This document shows, piece after piece, positions 31,033 through 43,206 of a stretch of 64,000 bases of DNA. The stretch covers positions 6,140,109 to 6,204,108 of the forward strand of contig JAJEKV010000004.1 in assembly GCA_021234155.1 (NCBI GenBank), in the 5' to 3' direction. How positions within the stretch are numbered: position 1 is the first letter of the stretch; every line of letters starts with the position of its first letter. The notes below the pieces were generated by a model that was not told the origin of the DNA, did no database searches, and saw only the letters and a list, made by a program, of their open reading frames with translations. The DNA is from Isoetes taiwanensis. Lineage: Eukaryota; Streptophyta; Lycopodiopsida; Isoetales; Isoetaceae. The position numbers were made by a program, and so were the translations under genes.

Positions 31033-34000
31033 TGTTGAAGGTGTTCCTGGCAAAACCTTCAACCTCAGTGGTTTAGAACCTCCAGGTTGCTTGAGGCAAC
31101 CACTCTGAGTGAAAAATCCCAAGAAGAATGCTCAAACAATGGTTAAGAACAGCTTTCCCTAAAGAGAAAAAAGTCTGTCTTGCAAGAATGCATGCCAAAT
31201 GCACACCAAAGGGATTTTAGTCATGATTCTTGATTCTAGAGCTGCATAAGATCTTGAAGGATGCTGGGAAAAAAGTCAGATAGACTTTGATGAGAGCAAG
31301 CCTGTCAGATAAGCATTCATGACCAGGTCAATTTTTGGTCAATATCCCTGGCAGAGAGTTAAATTTTCAAACTCGATAAAGGCAGCTTCTTTTTGAGATC
31401 TGATGCTTCAATCCCTTTCTAAAATGTCTGCACACAATTTCCATAGTGCCCTTTGCAGAAAGATGTATATCTTTTTGGAATTTTGATTTTTTCATTAACT
31501 ATCTGTCACAGAATATGAACAGCAAACAGATTTGGATTTGTTAGATGTTTGGATGCTCTTTTTTTGCTTTTCTATGTAGTGTCAATGCCAACAATGACTA
31601 TGACTGTGCAAATGAACTGACGAAGGTTATTTGAGCATAATGTGAAGAAAAGGGTAATGAAAGGTTGCAGGCTTAAAGCACAATCTATGGATTGAGCAAA
31701 CGATTCTAATATCATGAATCTATGCTACCAATACTTGTGTCTAAAATTTCTGCTTTTTTCTTTCTCAAGGTAGGATGTAAGGATTAAGTATCATACAGAA
31801 ATGTCATCAGACACAAAATCAACAGGAATCTTACACAAATTTGTCAACAAGGCTCGGATTTTCATTCAACTCATAATCACACAGGCAAACAATAATAATC
31901 CCAAGCTCTAAGTCTTGGACACAGGGATGAGAAAGGTATACAATCATGTAAGCAGCACAAATTTGTCAATAATTCATGCAAAATATCATGTTTGGAAGGC
32001 AGAATCAAGCTCCAGACGTGTGAACCAGTCCTTCTTCAAGGCAATCGATCTGTCTTTCACCTCAAAGTCCTCGAAAAAATTTTGAGAATATTTTCCCCTT
32101 TCTGAAATCCTCTGTTCAATGATGTTCTTGGCAGATCTGTGCCAGAATTTTGTTTTTTTGCTTTTCTGATAGGTTCTTGGTGTGTTATGAGCTGATCCGA
32201 GGTTCCCTGGCCATGATTTGGTGGTTAAACAAGTGTTTTTGTCGGATCTTGGCTTGTCTGGCCGTTAGGGTTCTTGAAAAAAAACAAGCCCGATATATCC
32301 CACAGGCCTGTGGAGAAAAAGATGCCAACTTTTTTGCAAAAGGAATCTTTTTTGATGCTCTCAATTATAGTGGAATCTTTTTTGCAAAAAAGGCTTTTTA
32401 ATTTTTTTGCTTTGAAAAAGAGTGTAAGAATGGTGATGTGGCATGTAGGCATGATTAGTTGGCAATGCAAGGATGACATGGCAAGTAGGAGTGGTGAGGT
32501 GTCTAGCAACTTAGCTAAGATTTTTTTTCTAGTCAAAACATGAGATGATATGGAGATGATGTGTATGACATGTGGATGATGATGTGGAGGTGTAGGTGAT
32601 GATGTGGCAAGATAATATGTCACCCTTATGAACTTATGCACTTTAAATTGAAGAATTTTTGCAAAGGATGGAATTTCAAAGGGGTGACACGTGTATGATG
32701 TGACATGGCAATGAAGATGACATGTATGGTGATTTAGCCTTTTCAAATGATGTCATAGGTCAATTTAAGTACCACCAATGCATATAATTTGCATTTTCTA
32801 GGCAACTTTTGACTCTTAATTGCTTCCCTTAGGAATTTTGCAATCTCTCACCATTTGACTTCTAGAGAGAGAAATTTGACCTTTGACCATGTGTATGACC
32901 AAGTCAAGTGGAGATTTGTGACGTTCCAATATAATATATGCCCCAAATATGTATATTATACTGCCACGTCACACGTACTTGTCATTATGACAAGTACTAG
33001 CGAGACGTAAAGGGTTGCACCTAGGGGGCAAGGGTTGCACCTAGGAGGCAACCTCGTAAGTTGTGCATGTTTAATAAACATATGCAACTATAAACCCCAT
33101 GCCAAATGGCAAAACCCCATTTGGCCAATGTTAACCTAACCCTAAGGGTTTCTATATAAGGGCTTCCCCCTTAAACCCTAAACCCTTCTTCCGTTTTCGC
33201 CATTAGGGTTTCCCAGATCCATTTCGGCCAAGCCAGGACTCTAGTTCGCATTGCCAGGCTCTGAAAAGCTGTCCTTGCACAACATACCTTCCAGCAGCAT
33301 CAGTCTTCAGCAGGATCAGAAGCATGGACGCATTCCGAGGATCTGGAGCAAGTCAGGCGCCAGGAAATAGTCATTCTGTTGTGCAAATATGCCTTTTAAC
33401 TTGGCAATAAGCTGGTTTAGCATGTTAGTTCAGCCTTAGAGGCCTTATAGATCTAGAGATCATAAGCTCTACGAATTAACCTAAATTTGGATGTTTAGGT
33501 AGGTAGATTAGATGTTATTCTACAATTCAGTTCTTGATGGTTATGGTGTTCATTCTATGCTCTCCCGTATATTGGGAAGGGGGGTAGAGACCCTAAAAGC
33601 CTTTGTAGTAGATGTTCCTAGATAGCCTCATTAATACCCAGTTAATGCGGCCTGTGCACAATAGCCCGCCTGGTTGTGGGTGGAGGGGCTAGACCGATGG
33701 AAAAGGGGGACTTGTCCCATCACTGATTGATCCCTCTGGTGTGTAAAGCCTACCAGGGATCTTAGTGAGCTAGGCTTAATGGTTTGCCACTGAGTGTGGG
33801 CAAGGCATGAGCTCGACACCTTTGGGGTGATGCGTCGCCTTCCATGAGGTTAAGTCGAATAAGGGCAGTGGCCCTCTAGCCACCTGTGATGGGCATGCAT
33901 GCCTCTAGAGGGGAGGTGACTCTCCTCCTGCCTCATCAGGACTGGGGAGATGCAACCCAGCAGTAGCCCTCTTGGCTATGTACCCGGCAGGCTACGGTCC

Positions 34001-34922
34001 AGTCCCAATACTCTTCAACCTACTCTGCAAAGTGTGCACGGGAGGGGCAGATGGAGTGGACTACCCAACAGCCATGTTATTATGCCAGCCCAATCCATTG
34101 TCATGACTCGGTCTGCACTGACTTCTGGAGGCCCAAGCTGTCAGTCGATCCCCCATGAGTCTGAGCCCTGGGTAGGATCTCCCTATGTTGATGCTATTGA
34201 TATTGTTGTATATGTGATATTATGATGTGTTCACCCTTCGAGGTGAGCTTATTGATGTATTGATGTTATGTGCTCATGTTTATTCACGCTTCCGCAGCTA
34301 GGACGGTCCCGAAGGAAGACGGGCAAATGACCCATCCACTCTTCCCTCACTGGCCCAGTTCATGGGATTGGTGTCAGGTGGATGGCCCCTGCTAGTTTGG
34401 CTATCAGGGGGATGAACTCCGCCTTCGGATACGATGCGATCATCGTAGACGAAGTAGGGGACGTCACAAGATTTGTGCTTCAATGAGATGGTGATGGTAT
34501 AATAAGTGTGTGTGGGATGTGAATGACATGTAAAAGAGAAGTTTTGACTAGAAAAAATCTTCTAGGCCAATTTGCCTTAGGAGATGAAATGTAGGCATGG
34601 AGCTTGGGGTCTCATGGGCATATTTTCATGGTAAGGGGTGTGGAAGGTTTAAGATGGGAATCAAGGAATGTAGTTATGCCAAGAACTCAAATAGTAGCAT
34701 CACATACCAAGAACATTTCAAGGGGTCTTCAAATCTTCAACATTTGCTTGAATCACCTTCCATGACTTGCTTGTGTGACCTTTGTCAAATGTCCTCACCT
34801 TGGTCTTCTAGTCTCCTTTTCACAATGTGCAAAGATGCATTGTTTTTGTATATCTATGTTCAAATTAAAGTGTGAGCATGAGAATATCCAGATGTGTCTT
34901 GCTCTTGCATGCTGCCATAGCA
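31033..34922 (-). repeat. Family-T LTR shared by elements D and E, interrupted by a solo LTR
   Basis: It begins TGTTGAAGG next to D's primer site and ends ...GCTGCCATAGCA in front of E's 3' trailer. Without the solo LTR and one target copy it is about 2,330 bp, close to C's 2,342. Its first ~730 bp match 40921-41663 (E's 5' LTR). It serves as 5' LTR for D on the left and 3' LTR for E on the right. It contains a GATG-rich stretch (32540-32610) and the conserved GGGGTCTTC block (34715-34810). Confidence 0.82.
32917..34468 (+). mobile_element. Solo LTR (1,552 bp) with 5-bp target duplication
   Basis: It starts TGTGACGTTCC and ends GGGGACGTCACA, with 8-bp perfect inverted termini, and is flanked on both sides by AGATT (32912-32916 and 34469-34473). 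There is no coding domain. A TATA-like TCTATATAAGG at about 33150 followed by a C-rich leader suggests the promoter reads on the plus strand. It is unrelated to the host LTR. A solo LTR arises by recombination between two LTRs; no full-length partner is in the window. Confidence 0.9.
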
Positions 34923-35674
34923 TGTCTTGCTTGATGATCAAATTTACCTCCAGCTGACTGCCAACGTGGAGATATGTTTGGCAGCTCAATGGACCTGCAA
35001 TGGATTGAGAGCAGATGGTGGTAGTAGATTCCAGTATGATATGAATGTGAACATGGGAGTGATTTGCAAATGAGCCTGCATGACAAGTGTGATCATTAGT
35101 AAATAATATGAGCTGCTGGATGGGAATGTGACAACAGTATAATAGATTTGGGAAAAACAAGTGAAGATTTGAAGTGTTTTGTGTGAATCAAAGGCAACTC
35201 TTGTACAAATGAGTATGGGATGAATGTCTCAGGGTGCACTTGCATGTGGCAAAAGATTTGTTAGCAAAATAAGTTGTTGTAGTGGTAGGAATGGCAGCAG
35301 CTATAGATATGGATATGAATTAAGAGCAGTGAATGAGTGTGAGATGAATGACTGCAAATTCGGATGTTCCTGCATGGAATTTAGAGTTTTTAGCAATGTT
35401 GGCACCTGATTTGAACTTTGAATAAGTTGACACCTGTGCAGATCTTGTGTTCTTGCATTAGTAGTGAAGACTTTGAAATAAAAAGCTTAATCTATGCAAA
35501 TACTGGAATCTGGGAACAAATTCTACATACCAAATACTCTTGCACTTGTTTTTTATCTTTTCTTTTTCTTCTTTTTTTTGCTTTTCTTGCAAAATTAGTC
35601 AATCAAAAGCAAACTGAACTAACCTACCTACAAATTCCAAATAACCTTAACTAAATAAGCTTAAGGCAACATGC

Positions 35675-37885
35675 TATTGCCAATACCTTTTCAAGTGTAT
35701 AATATTGATAGGATTCAACAGCTCTATGCCATCAAGTACATCCTTCAGCCAATAGGTATCTGTCCCTGCCTTGCCAATAACTTCAAAAGGTCCTTCCCAA
35801 AGATTCTCATGCTTTGTTCCACTTTAATAACAGCTCACCCGATTTGAGGGTGCCTTGAAGTTTGTGAGCTGCTTTGAAGGCTGTTATATCCTTGGCCTTT
35901 TTAATCATAACAACATTTTCTGCCTCATACCTGTGCTCCTCAAGCTGCATTTATCTCACACATCTTTCCTTTAAAGCATCATCCATTTCTAAGTTTATCT
36001 GATATGCTAGTCTGAGTGATGGAAGTTCTAACTCAATTGGCACAACAGACTCTATACCATAGACCAGACTAAAAGGTGTGTGTTTGGTGGATGCCTTAAT
36101 AGTAGTTTTGTAGGCCCAAAGTGCATCATGGAGTTTGAGGTGCCAATCTTTTCTTGAAATGTTGATAGTCTTCTTCAGGATTGACTTTAGAACTTTATTG
36201 GTTAACTCTGCTTGGCCATTGCCCTGAGGGTAATAAGCTGAACTTTTAGTGTGTTTAACCTTCAGAGGATCTAGCAATAATGCAATGGTTTGACTCATAA
36301 ACTGGCTTCCCCTATCAGAGATAATTTTGAAGGGAATTCCAAATCTAACACAAATGTTTTCATGGAGGAATCTTGCAGTGACATAGGCATTTGCCTCCCT
36401 AAGGGGAATTGCTTCAGCCCATTTGGTAAAATAATCTGTTGCTACAAGTATGAACTGATGTTGAGCTGAGGAAGGTGGATCTATTGGACCTATGAAATCT
36501 AAACTCCCCGTTTGGAATGGTCCTGGAGATGTTATAGCAGTGAGAGGGGCTGGTTGCAATGTTCTCTTACCAAAAATTTGGCATTTATGACAACATTTTA
36601 TAACATCATGGCAATCTTTGAAAAGAGTGGGCCAAAAATATCCTGACCTCAAGATCTTCTTGGCAGTTGTGTTAGCAGCAAAATGTCCACCACATATACC
36701 CTCATGACATGCCTCAATGATCATTTTGGCCTCCTCATAATCAACACACCTCAGCAGTGCTCCCTCTTTGTCAACCTTGTATAACACCTCCCCAATCAGC
36801 CTGAACTTTTTACACTTATCTTTAAATCTCCTTTCTTGACTGCTGCTCAAGTCCTTTGGCGCCTCATTGCTCTCAATATAATTCCTGGTGTCACATTGCC
36901 AGTCCAAGTTTTTTGCATAAAAAGCAACTAAGTTAGAAACACAATCAATATCATCTAATCCCTCTTGATCCTCATGTTCAAATAGAGCATAGGGCAGATA
37001 GGAACTAGGATTTTCAACTAAGTTCACAATTTTGACTGTAATATTATAAGCTTGAAGTTTACAACCCCATCTACATAATTTTGCTTTGGGTTGTTTCGTT
37101 GCAAAGAGGAGAGATAATGGATTTTGCCGCATGTAGACTTGAGTCTGATTGCTCCGTAACAAATGTCCTTGTCTTTCTATCAGGAACATCAAGGCAGCTG
37201 CACTTTTCTCCAATCTAGAATATCTAAGCTCAGTATCAGACCACATCTTGCTGGCAAAAGCAATAACATGGCCCTCTTGCAGCAATGCCACACCTATTGC
37301 CCTCTTAGTGACACTAATATAGGCCTTGAAAGGTTTTTTCAGATCTGGGGGCTTCAGCGTAATGGAGTGACAGATGGCATTGATGATTTTATCAAAGGAT
37401 TCTTGACATTCTTCATTCCAATCAATTAAAATATGTTTACTTTCATTCTTTGAGAATTTCCCAACCTTTGTGAGGTTGAAGATTGGATTCATAGTATGTG
37501 AAAAGTGAGGGACATACATCCTCAAGAAACTGGTCATTCCCATGAAACTTTTTACCTGTTTGAGTGTTTTAGGAGGAACTAGTTTCTTCAAAGCCTCAAC
37601 TTTAGCTTCTGCTACCTGAATGCCTTTTGTAGACACCTCATGTCCACGCAGTTCTCCTCTTGAGCACAGAAAAACACATTTCTTTGGGTTTAAACTAACC
37701 CCTCCTTTTCTGCACAAAGCAAACAACTTAATTAGAAAATAAAAACGGTCTTTGAAAGAGGTTCCCAAGCAAAGATCATCCAAGAAGACACGAAATGCAT
37801 TTGAAGGCATGTCCTTGAAAATAGTATCCATGGCTCTTTGGAAAGTTGCTGATGCATTCATTAATCCAACGAGCATTCTCCTCAT
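35675..37885 (-). pseudogene. Element E RT, inactive RNase H and integrase
   Basis: The main frame (35951-37885, 644 codons) starts in the RT palm (GLMNASATFQRAMD) and includes the catalytic VFLDDLCLGT (about 37765-37790) and the thumb. It includes an RNase H without catalytic residues (YISVTKRAIG, LEKSAAALMF, MRQNP). It also has the integrase zinc region (HEGICGGHFAANTT, CHKCQIFG) and core (DYFTKWAEAIPL, SDRGSQF, YYPQGNGQAELTN). The frame stops after KERCVR. The C-terminal integrase part can be followed in broken frames to about 35675. The catalytic integrase residues are kept. Confidence 0.9.
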
Positions 37886-38075
37886 GACAAATGTTCCCCA
37901 AGGTGTGATGAATGAGGTCTTTGGCTGATCTTCCTCCTTTATGCCATCTAAGAAAGAATATATTTCTTTACCTGCAATAGCATGTAAAACTTCATCTAAA
38001 AAAGGTAAAGGATAGCAGTTTAATGATATTCAAGTCCCTATAACAATGCAAATCCTCATAGTTTTATTTTTCTTT

Positions 38076-38520
38076 TCAACTGGCAATGCAAGATAACCAC
38101 TCAGGATTCACAATCTCTGAAATCACATGAGCATCTTTCATTTTGTATAACTCTTCTTTAATCAGGCCAAGTAATGATGCATTAATTCTTCTCAGCTTTT
38201 GAACTACTGGTTTCACACCTTCCTTTATTTTTATTTCAAACTCACATATTGTTTTATCAACACCAATCAATTCATCATAATCCCAGACAAAGACATCTTT
38301 CCAATCATCAAAAAACTTGGTAACAATAGACTCATCCTCCTCTTTGAACAAATCACCAACATATAAGACTCTATCTATACCCTTTTTGTTCAGTTTAACT
38401 TCCTTTACCTGTATTTCCTCACTTGCATTGATTATCAGAATAGGATAGAGTTGTTGCAGGTCTTTTTTCTCTAACTCTTCCTCTTGGATTGCTCCCTCAG
38501 CCAAGTGCTCGAGAAGAACA
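38076..38520 (-). pseudogene. Element E RT N-terminal part
   Basis: The frame reads through the spacer after the archaeal-type RNase H into FEIKIKEGVKPVVQKLRRIN and EIVNPEWLSCIA, then stops. Between 37885 and 38076 the expected CIDYRDLNKATIKD and LDGFSGFNQI blocks are only partly legible, with deletions. The RT of this copy is therefore broken between fingers and palm. Confidence 0.82.
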
Positions 38521-39057
38521 CTTTTTGCAAAGTGCATCAGCCTCACCATTATGTTCCCTTGGCACATGACAAAGCCTCCAAGTCTTGAAGTTCTTTAATT
38601 CCCCCATAGCTTGATCCCTAAGTAAGATCATGTCTTCATTTTTGGCCTGATATTCCCCTAATATTTGCCTGCAAACAAGTTGAGAATCTCCAAAGATAAC
38701 AATGTCATTAACATTCAAATTTTTTGCTTCTTGAAGACCTGCTATTAGAGCCTTATATTCTGTCATATTTGAGGTTGCATTAGGGAAGATTCTGCCTACC
38801 TTTGCAAGCAACATATTAGAAGAATCTTTAAGGATAGCAGCAGAGGAAGCAACACTCAATCTTTTAGAAACACCACCACCAAACCATAAGTAAGCAAAAA
38901 TTTCTTGTTTTGGCAAAGCTACTTGCATAGGGGATACTGTGTTAGATATTAGATCATTTGCATTCAACTCAAATTCTCCACAAGGATTTGACAGCAGCAT
39001 GTCTTCCTCTATGAAATTTAAAGCTTCAAACTCACCTACTTTGTTGTAGAGTGTCAC
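38497..39057 (-). pseudogene. Element E archaeal-type RNase H
   Basis: The domain lies between protease and RT as in B and C. It reads LWFGGGVSKRLS, TEYKALIAGLQEA, IFGDSQLVCRQ and PREHNGEADALC. The first catalytic Asp is Gly here (LWFDGG in B and C), so this copy would be inactive. The other three carboxylates are kept. The frame shifts near 38500 into the RT frame. Confidence 0.85.
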
Positions 39058-39126
39058 CCTTTTCTTACCACTGAAGATAGTGCATTCTCCCTTTGACCAT
39101 ACAAGCCTAGCATCAACTGTAGACAG

Positions 39127-39785
39127 CTATTTTCTTCCCAAAAGCAAATCATAAATATCTGACTTCTCTTCTATCCCTTCAAAAGCAACCACAACAAAGT
39201 TAGCTGCAACAATAATTCCTTCCACATCAATCGGCACATTGCTAACTATTCTTACAGGGCTAATTTTTGTGTTTGAGAAGGATTTTAAAACCATTGGAGC
39301 TTTCTTGTCTACCTCAAGGCCACACATTCTGATGACATGATGGGGCATCACATTCAGAGGTGATCCTCCATCTAATAAGACCTTGGTCAAGATTTTCTTG
39401 CCCATTCTGGCAACACAAGTAAAAGCCCCTGGGTCACAGTCTTCCTGAGTGAGCATATGCTCCTCAATATGATTGGTTAGAGCAAACTCATCTTCTTTGG
39501 CTACATTCAGTACCCTCTTCCTGTAAGATGGGGCTATCTTGAGCAGAGTCAACAGGTCAATATAATTTTAGAATTCTTAAGCAAATACTCAAAGTCCTCA
39601 CTATCTTTATCCTTTTTTAGATATTTCTGAACAGGGGGAGGAGGCACAACCAAATTTTGCTCGATTTCTTTGCGTCTCAAAGCATTGACATCCTCATTGG
39701 CTTGTGCTAGCTCTTTCTCTTTTGCATTGTTCATCCCTCTTGTATGCACAGCCATAATTTCCTCCCACTCTTCAATCTCCTGCAC
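39127..39785 (-). pseudogene. Element E protease
   Basis: Two frames (39127-39552 and 39549-39785) cover the linker after the knuckles and the protease with LLDGGSPLNVMPHHVIRMCG. The family DGGS motif is kept. It ends with DLLLGRK and a stop, as in D. A frameshift lies near 39550. Confidence 0.83.
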
Positions 39786-40878
39786 AAATCTGATAGAAGC
39801 ATTTTGCTCATTAGATTTAGATTTTTCTTGCCTAGCAAAATACTCTTTTACACTACACCTACCTCATAATGCCCTACAGCTTTGCAAAATGCACATACAA
39901 GGCATTCCTTACCAAAATGTCCCCTTTTTACCACATTTTGTACAAGGCCTGTACCAACAGTAATCAGAGGAATGACTGTTTCTTGAACAGTGAGCACAAG
40001 GTGGATAGATTCTCTTCTCAGGTCTAGAGTTCTTCATTTCTTGGAGTTGTTTGGTCACCTCGACCAGAGCCTCTGACACTTTGGTTATTTCAGATCTCAC
40101 ATCTGTTACAGGGCTCTCAACATCCTCCTTTTTTTATTTCTTCTGTTCTTTCTGAATAGCATAAACTGGTACAGGTCCTGGACCCATGTATTCTTGTTCA
40201 TAATCTGGAAAAAAAGGGTCATGAGGTGAGTGCATATCATCTGGTAAGTAACAAATCATATCTGCAATTTCAGTAGCCTTGGTGAAAGCCTTATGTATTG
40301 TGTCAAAGCCTTCTTGTTTTTTTATCTTGAGCATCTTCCTATGTACTCTTGGTCTACTGCTCAGACCTCTGATAAAAGATGCTACAAGATGCAAGGTATG
40401 GTTAGGAACTTGGTTAATCTGACACTTGACAAGGTAAAGATTAAATCTCTCCATATATTGGTGAACACTCTCTCCACGTTAGGTCTGCAGTTCAAAAATT
40501 AAATCCTGAGGATCCAACAGCTTACCAAACCTTGCCAAGAATTTCTTGACTAATTCATCCCGAGTTAGCTCCTAAACTCATAACATATTCAAGCCAAGCT
40601 CTGACCTCATCATTTTTGAAACACTTTTTAAACTCAGAGAATTTGCAACCTTTCTTGTGTCCATATTCTTGATAATACTCCTCAAAAGTTTTCAGAAAGT
40701 TGTTAGCATTTATGCTTGGATCAAAAGTAGGAACAGGAATTGGCATATTCAACTCAAAGTAATGGCAAGGCATACCTGTATTTGTTTGTATATTCACTTC
40801 TGGTGCTGCAGCAGAAGTTTCATGATTCTCCTATGCTTCAGTATGTTCAGATGCTTCATTAGTTCTCCTGGGAGCCAT
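39786..40878 (-). pseudogene. Element E gag
   Basis: The start MAPRRTNEAS (ATG 40878) is followed after 15 codons by a TAG where D has CAG, consistent with a C-to-T change. The rest is split over 40555-40797, 40134-40454 and 39909-40100, with the same breaks after SLGAN and after QKEQKK as in D. The first knuckle CAHCSRNSHSSDYC is intact; the second breaks at CTKCGKKGTF by a frameshift. Confidence 0.83.
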
Positions 40879-40899
40879 GAGTTCAAATTCCAGTAAGTA

Positions 40900-40917
40900 A
40901 TCTCGGTAGAACCTCCA
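40900..40917 (-). other. Primer binding site of element E
   Basis: The minus strand reads TGGAGGTTCTACCGAGAT, 3 bases from the LTR edge at 40921. It is identical to the sites in B and D. Confidence 0.75.
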
Positions 40918-40920
40918 AAA

Positions 40921-41663
40921 TGTTGAAGGCAGTCCTGGCAAAACCTTCAACCTCAATGGTTTAGAACCTCCAGGTTGCTTGAGGCAACCACTGAGTGAAA
41001 AAACCCAAGAAGAATGCTCAAACAATGGTTAAGAACAGCTTTCCCTAAAGAGAAAAAAGTATGCCTTGCAAGAATGCATGCCAAAGGGATTTTAGTCATG
41101 ATTCTTGATTCTAGAGCTGCGTAAGACCCTGAAGGATGTTGGAAAAAAAGTCAACTAGACTTTGATGAGAGCAAGCCTGTCAGATAAGCATTCCTGACCA
41201 GGTCAATTTTTGGTCAATATCCCTGGCAGAGAGTTAAATTTTCAAACTCGATAAAGGCAGCTTCTTTTTGAGATCCGATGCTTCAATCCCTTTCTAAAAT
41301 GTTTGCACACAATGTTACATAGTGCCCTTTGCAGAAAGATGTATATCTTTTTGGAATTTTGATTTTTTCGTTAACTGTCTGTCACAGAGTATGAACAACA
41401 AACAGATTTGGATTTGCTAGATGTTTGGATGCTCCTTTTTTTGCTTTTCTATGCAGTATCAATGCCAACAATGACTATGACTGTGCAAATGAACTGACGA
41501 AGGTTACTTGAGCAGAATGTGAAGAAAAGGGTAATGAAGACAAATCTAGGATCTAAGGTTGCAGACTTAAAGCACTATCTATGGATTGAGCAAACGATTC
41601 TAATATCATGAATCTATGCTACCAATACTTGTGTCTAAAATTTCTGCTTTTTTCTTTCTCAAG
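40921..41663 (-). repeat. Element E 5' LTR, truncated
   Basis: It starts TGTTGAAGGCAGTCC and matches 31033-31770 with scattered differences and a few short indels. Similarity stops at 41663 (TTTCTCAAG), where copia-related sequence starts. About 1.6 kb of this LTR is missing from the window. Confidence 0.85.
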
Positions 41664-43206
41664 TGATAGGATCTAATTAAAATGTCTAGTTAATTGCATC
41701 AACTAACTTCAATGTTCACTAGACAATATTTGACCATTGCAATATAACAATTGAAAACCATTAAATATCAAATGTAAGGTAAATATTGAACTTATGAGCA
41801 AATGGAATTATTCACATCCGAGAGCTCGGACATTCACCATGAAGTGAATCCTTTTGCACAAAAATGAACTCCACAACTAGCGATCTGATCCTTCTTTCCA
41901 TTATTTATAGTCTGGCACCAATTCTCATGGAATCGGTGCCGATCAATCGCGTCGGTTTAGCTCAATGCTAAGTTTAAACTGTAAACATGGCTCGAGCTTA
42001 TTTGACCGCCATATATCTGTATTTTCGACCATTGAAACCTAAGGTTTAAACTTAACAGCTTATTGAACCATTAAACCTTAGGATCATGAACTATTGAACC
42101 TTTAAAACTTCACCACGGTATAACCTTAGGAACTATAGGTCAATCTTGGTTCCAGCATGAATATGCAGTCTGCTTGAGATTCACCATGTGATTCTGAAAT
42201 AAAACCTATAGTCGTCTTCATGTATAACTTGTGTTGATCAGAACCAACTCTAGCTAAGAATCTACATCATATTATAATATGAACTTATCCTTTTCACTCT
42301 CCCTTCATATTATAATCTTTGCAACTAATCAAACTCCTCATATAATTGAACTTTGGCTCTGCTAATGATTTTGTGAGTATGTCTGCCAGCTGTTTATCTG
42401 TTTGCACACATTTAACATGTATGACATTCTTATTCACCAAATCTCTAATAAAATGTGCTTCTAGTTCAACATGCTTAGTCCTTTCATGTAAAATGGGATT
42501 TTTGGTCATAGCAATACAACTCGTGCTGTCAGAGTATAATATTAATGGATCTTCTTGCTGCATACCAATTTCATTCAATAACCTTCTGCTCCGAAACATT
42601 TCCTTGGCTGCAAGAGTTGTAGTAGAATATTCTGCTTCTGCGGATGAAAGTGCTATAGCACTTTGTTTCTTACATTTCCATGATATAGGGCCACCTCCCA
42701 ACATTAGAATAAATCCTGAGGTGGAATTTCTTTCATCTGGATCCCCTCCCCAGTCTGAATCACAAAATGATTCAAGTCTAAGATTGCTCGACTCAAACAA
42801 AATACCATGATTCACTATCCCTTTCAAATACCTGATCACCCTTTTTGCAGCTTGCCAATGCATTATACCAAAGTTGTTGCTATATCTGCTCAATATATTA
42901 ACAACATATGAAATATCAGGCCTGATAGAATTTGCCAAATAAAGAAGGCATCCAATTAATTCCCTGTAAGGAAAATCCTGGACTTCACTTTTTTCTTTGA
43001 GGACATTGATCTTTAGAGATTTTGTTTCCTGGTACCATTGGTGTTTTTACTGTCTTGCAATTATCCATATTGAATCTTTTGAGTATTCCCATAATATTCT
43101 GCCCTTGTGACAGGGCCATAATTTTATTCCTTCTGACCCTATACACTTCAATTCCTAAAAACCTTTTAAGCTCCCCTAAATCAGTTATGAGACAACAACC
43201 TAACAA
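41664..43206 (-). mobile_element. Ty1/copia retrotransposon remnant (RT end, RNase H, 3' end)
   Basis: Two frames carry copia pol. 42985-43206 has TDLGELKRFLGIEV (RT thumb). 42294-42938 has RPDISYVVNILSR, CDSDWGGDPDERNSTSGF, ALSSAEAEYSTTTLAA, LYSDSTSCI, RTKHVELEAHFIRD and KQLADILTKSL, the copia RNase H with its catalytic Asp/Glu/Asp. A frameshift or deletion separates them near 42960. Gag, protease, integrase and most of RT are absent. A purine-rich stretch on the minus strand at about 42288-42305 may be the polypurine tract, with an LTR-like piece at 41664-42285 ending in ATCCTATCA. I could not confirm that LTR because there is no second copy. Confidence 0.85.

Larger units (their letters stand above)
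34923..40920 (-). mobile_element. Element E internal region: damaged full-length family-T gypsy
   Basis: It has the full domain order of the family from gag (40878) to integrase (about 35680). A ~750-bp trailer before the shared LTR (34923-35675) contains a pyrimidine run at 35552-35590 and no recognisable protein. Multiple stops and frameshifts are present. The 5' LTR on the right is truncated by a copia remnant. Confidence 0.87.

Noticed and set aside
33160-33190. Telomere-like CCCTAAA repeats
   Set aside because: Only two or three units occur, within a solo LTR and next to its TATA-like box. This is not an interstitial telomere array.
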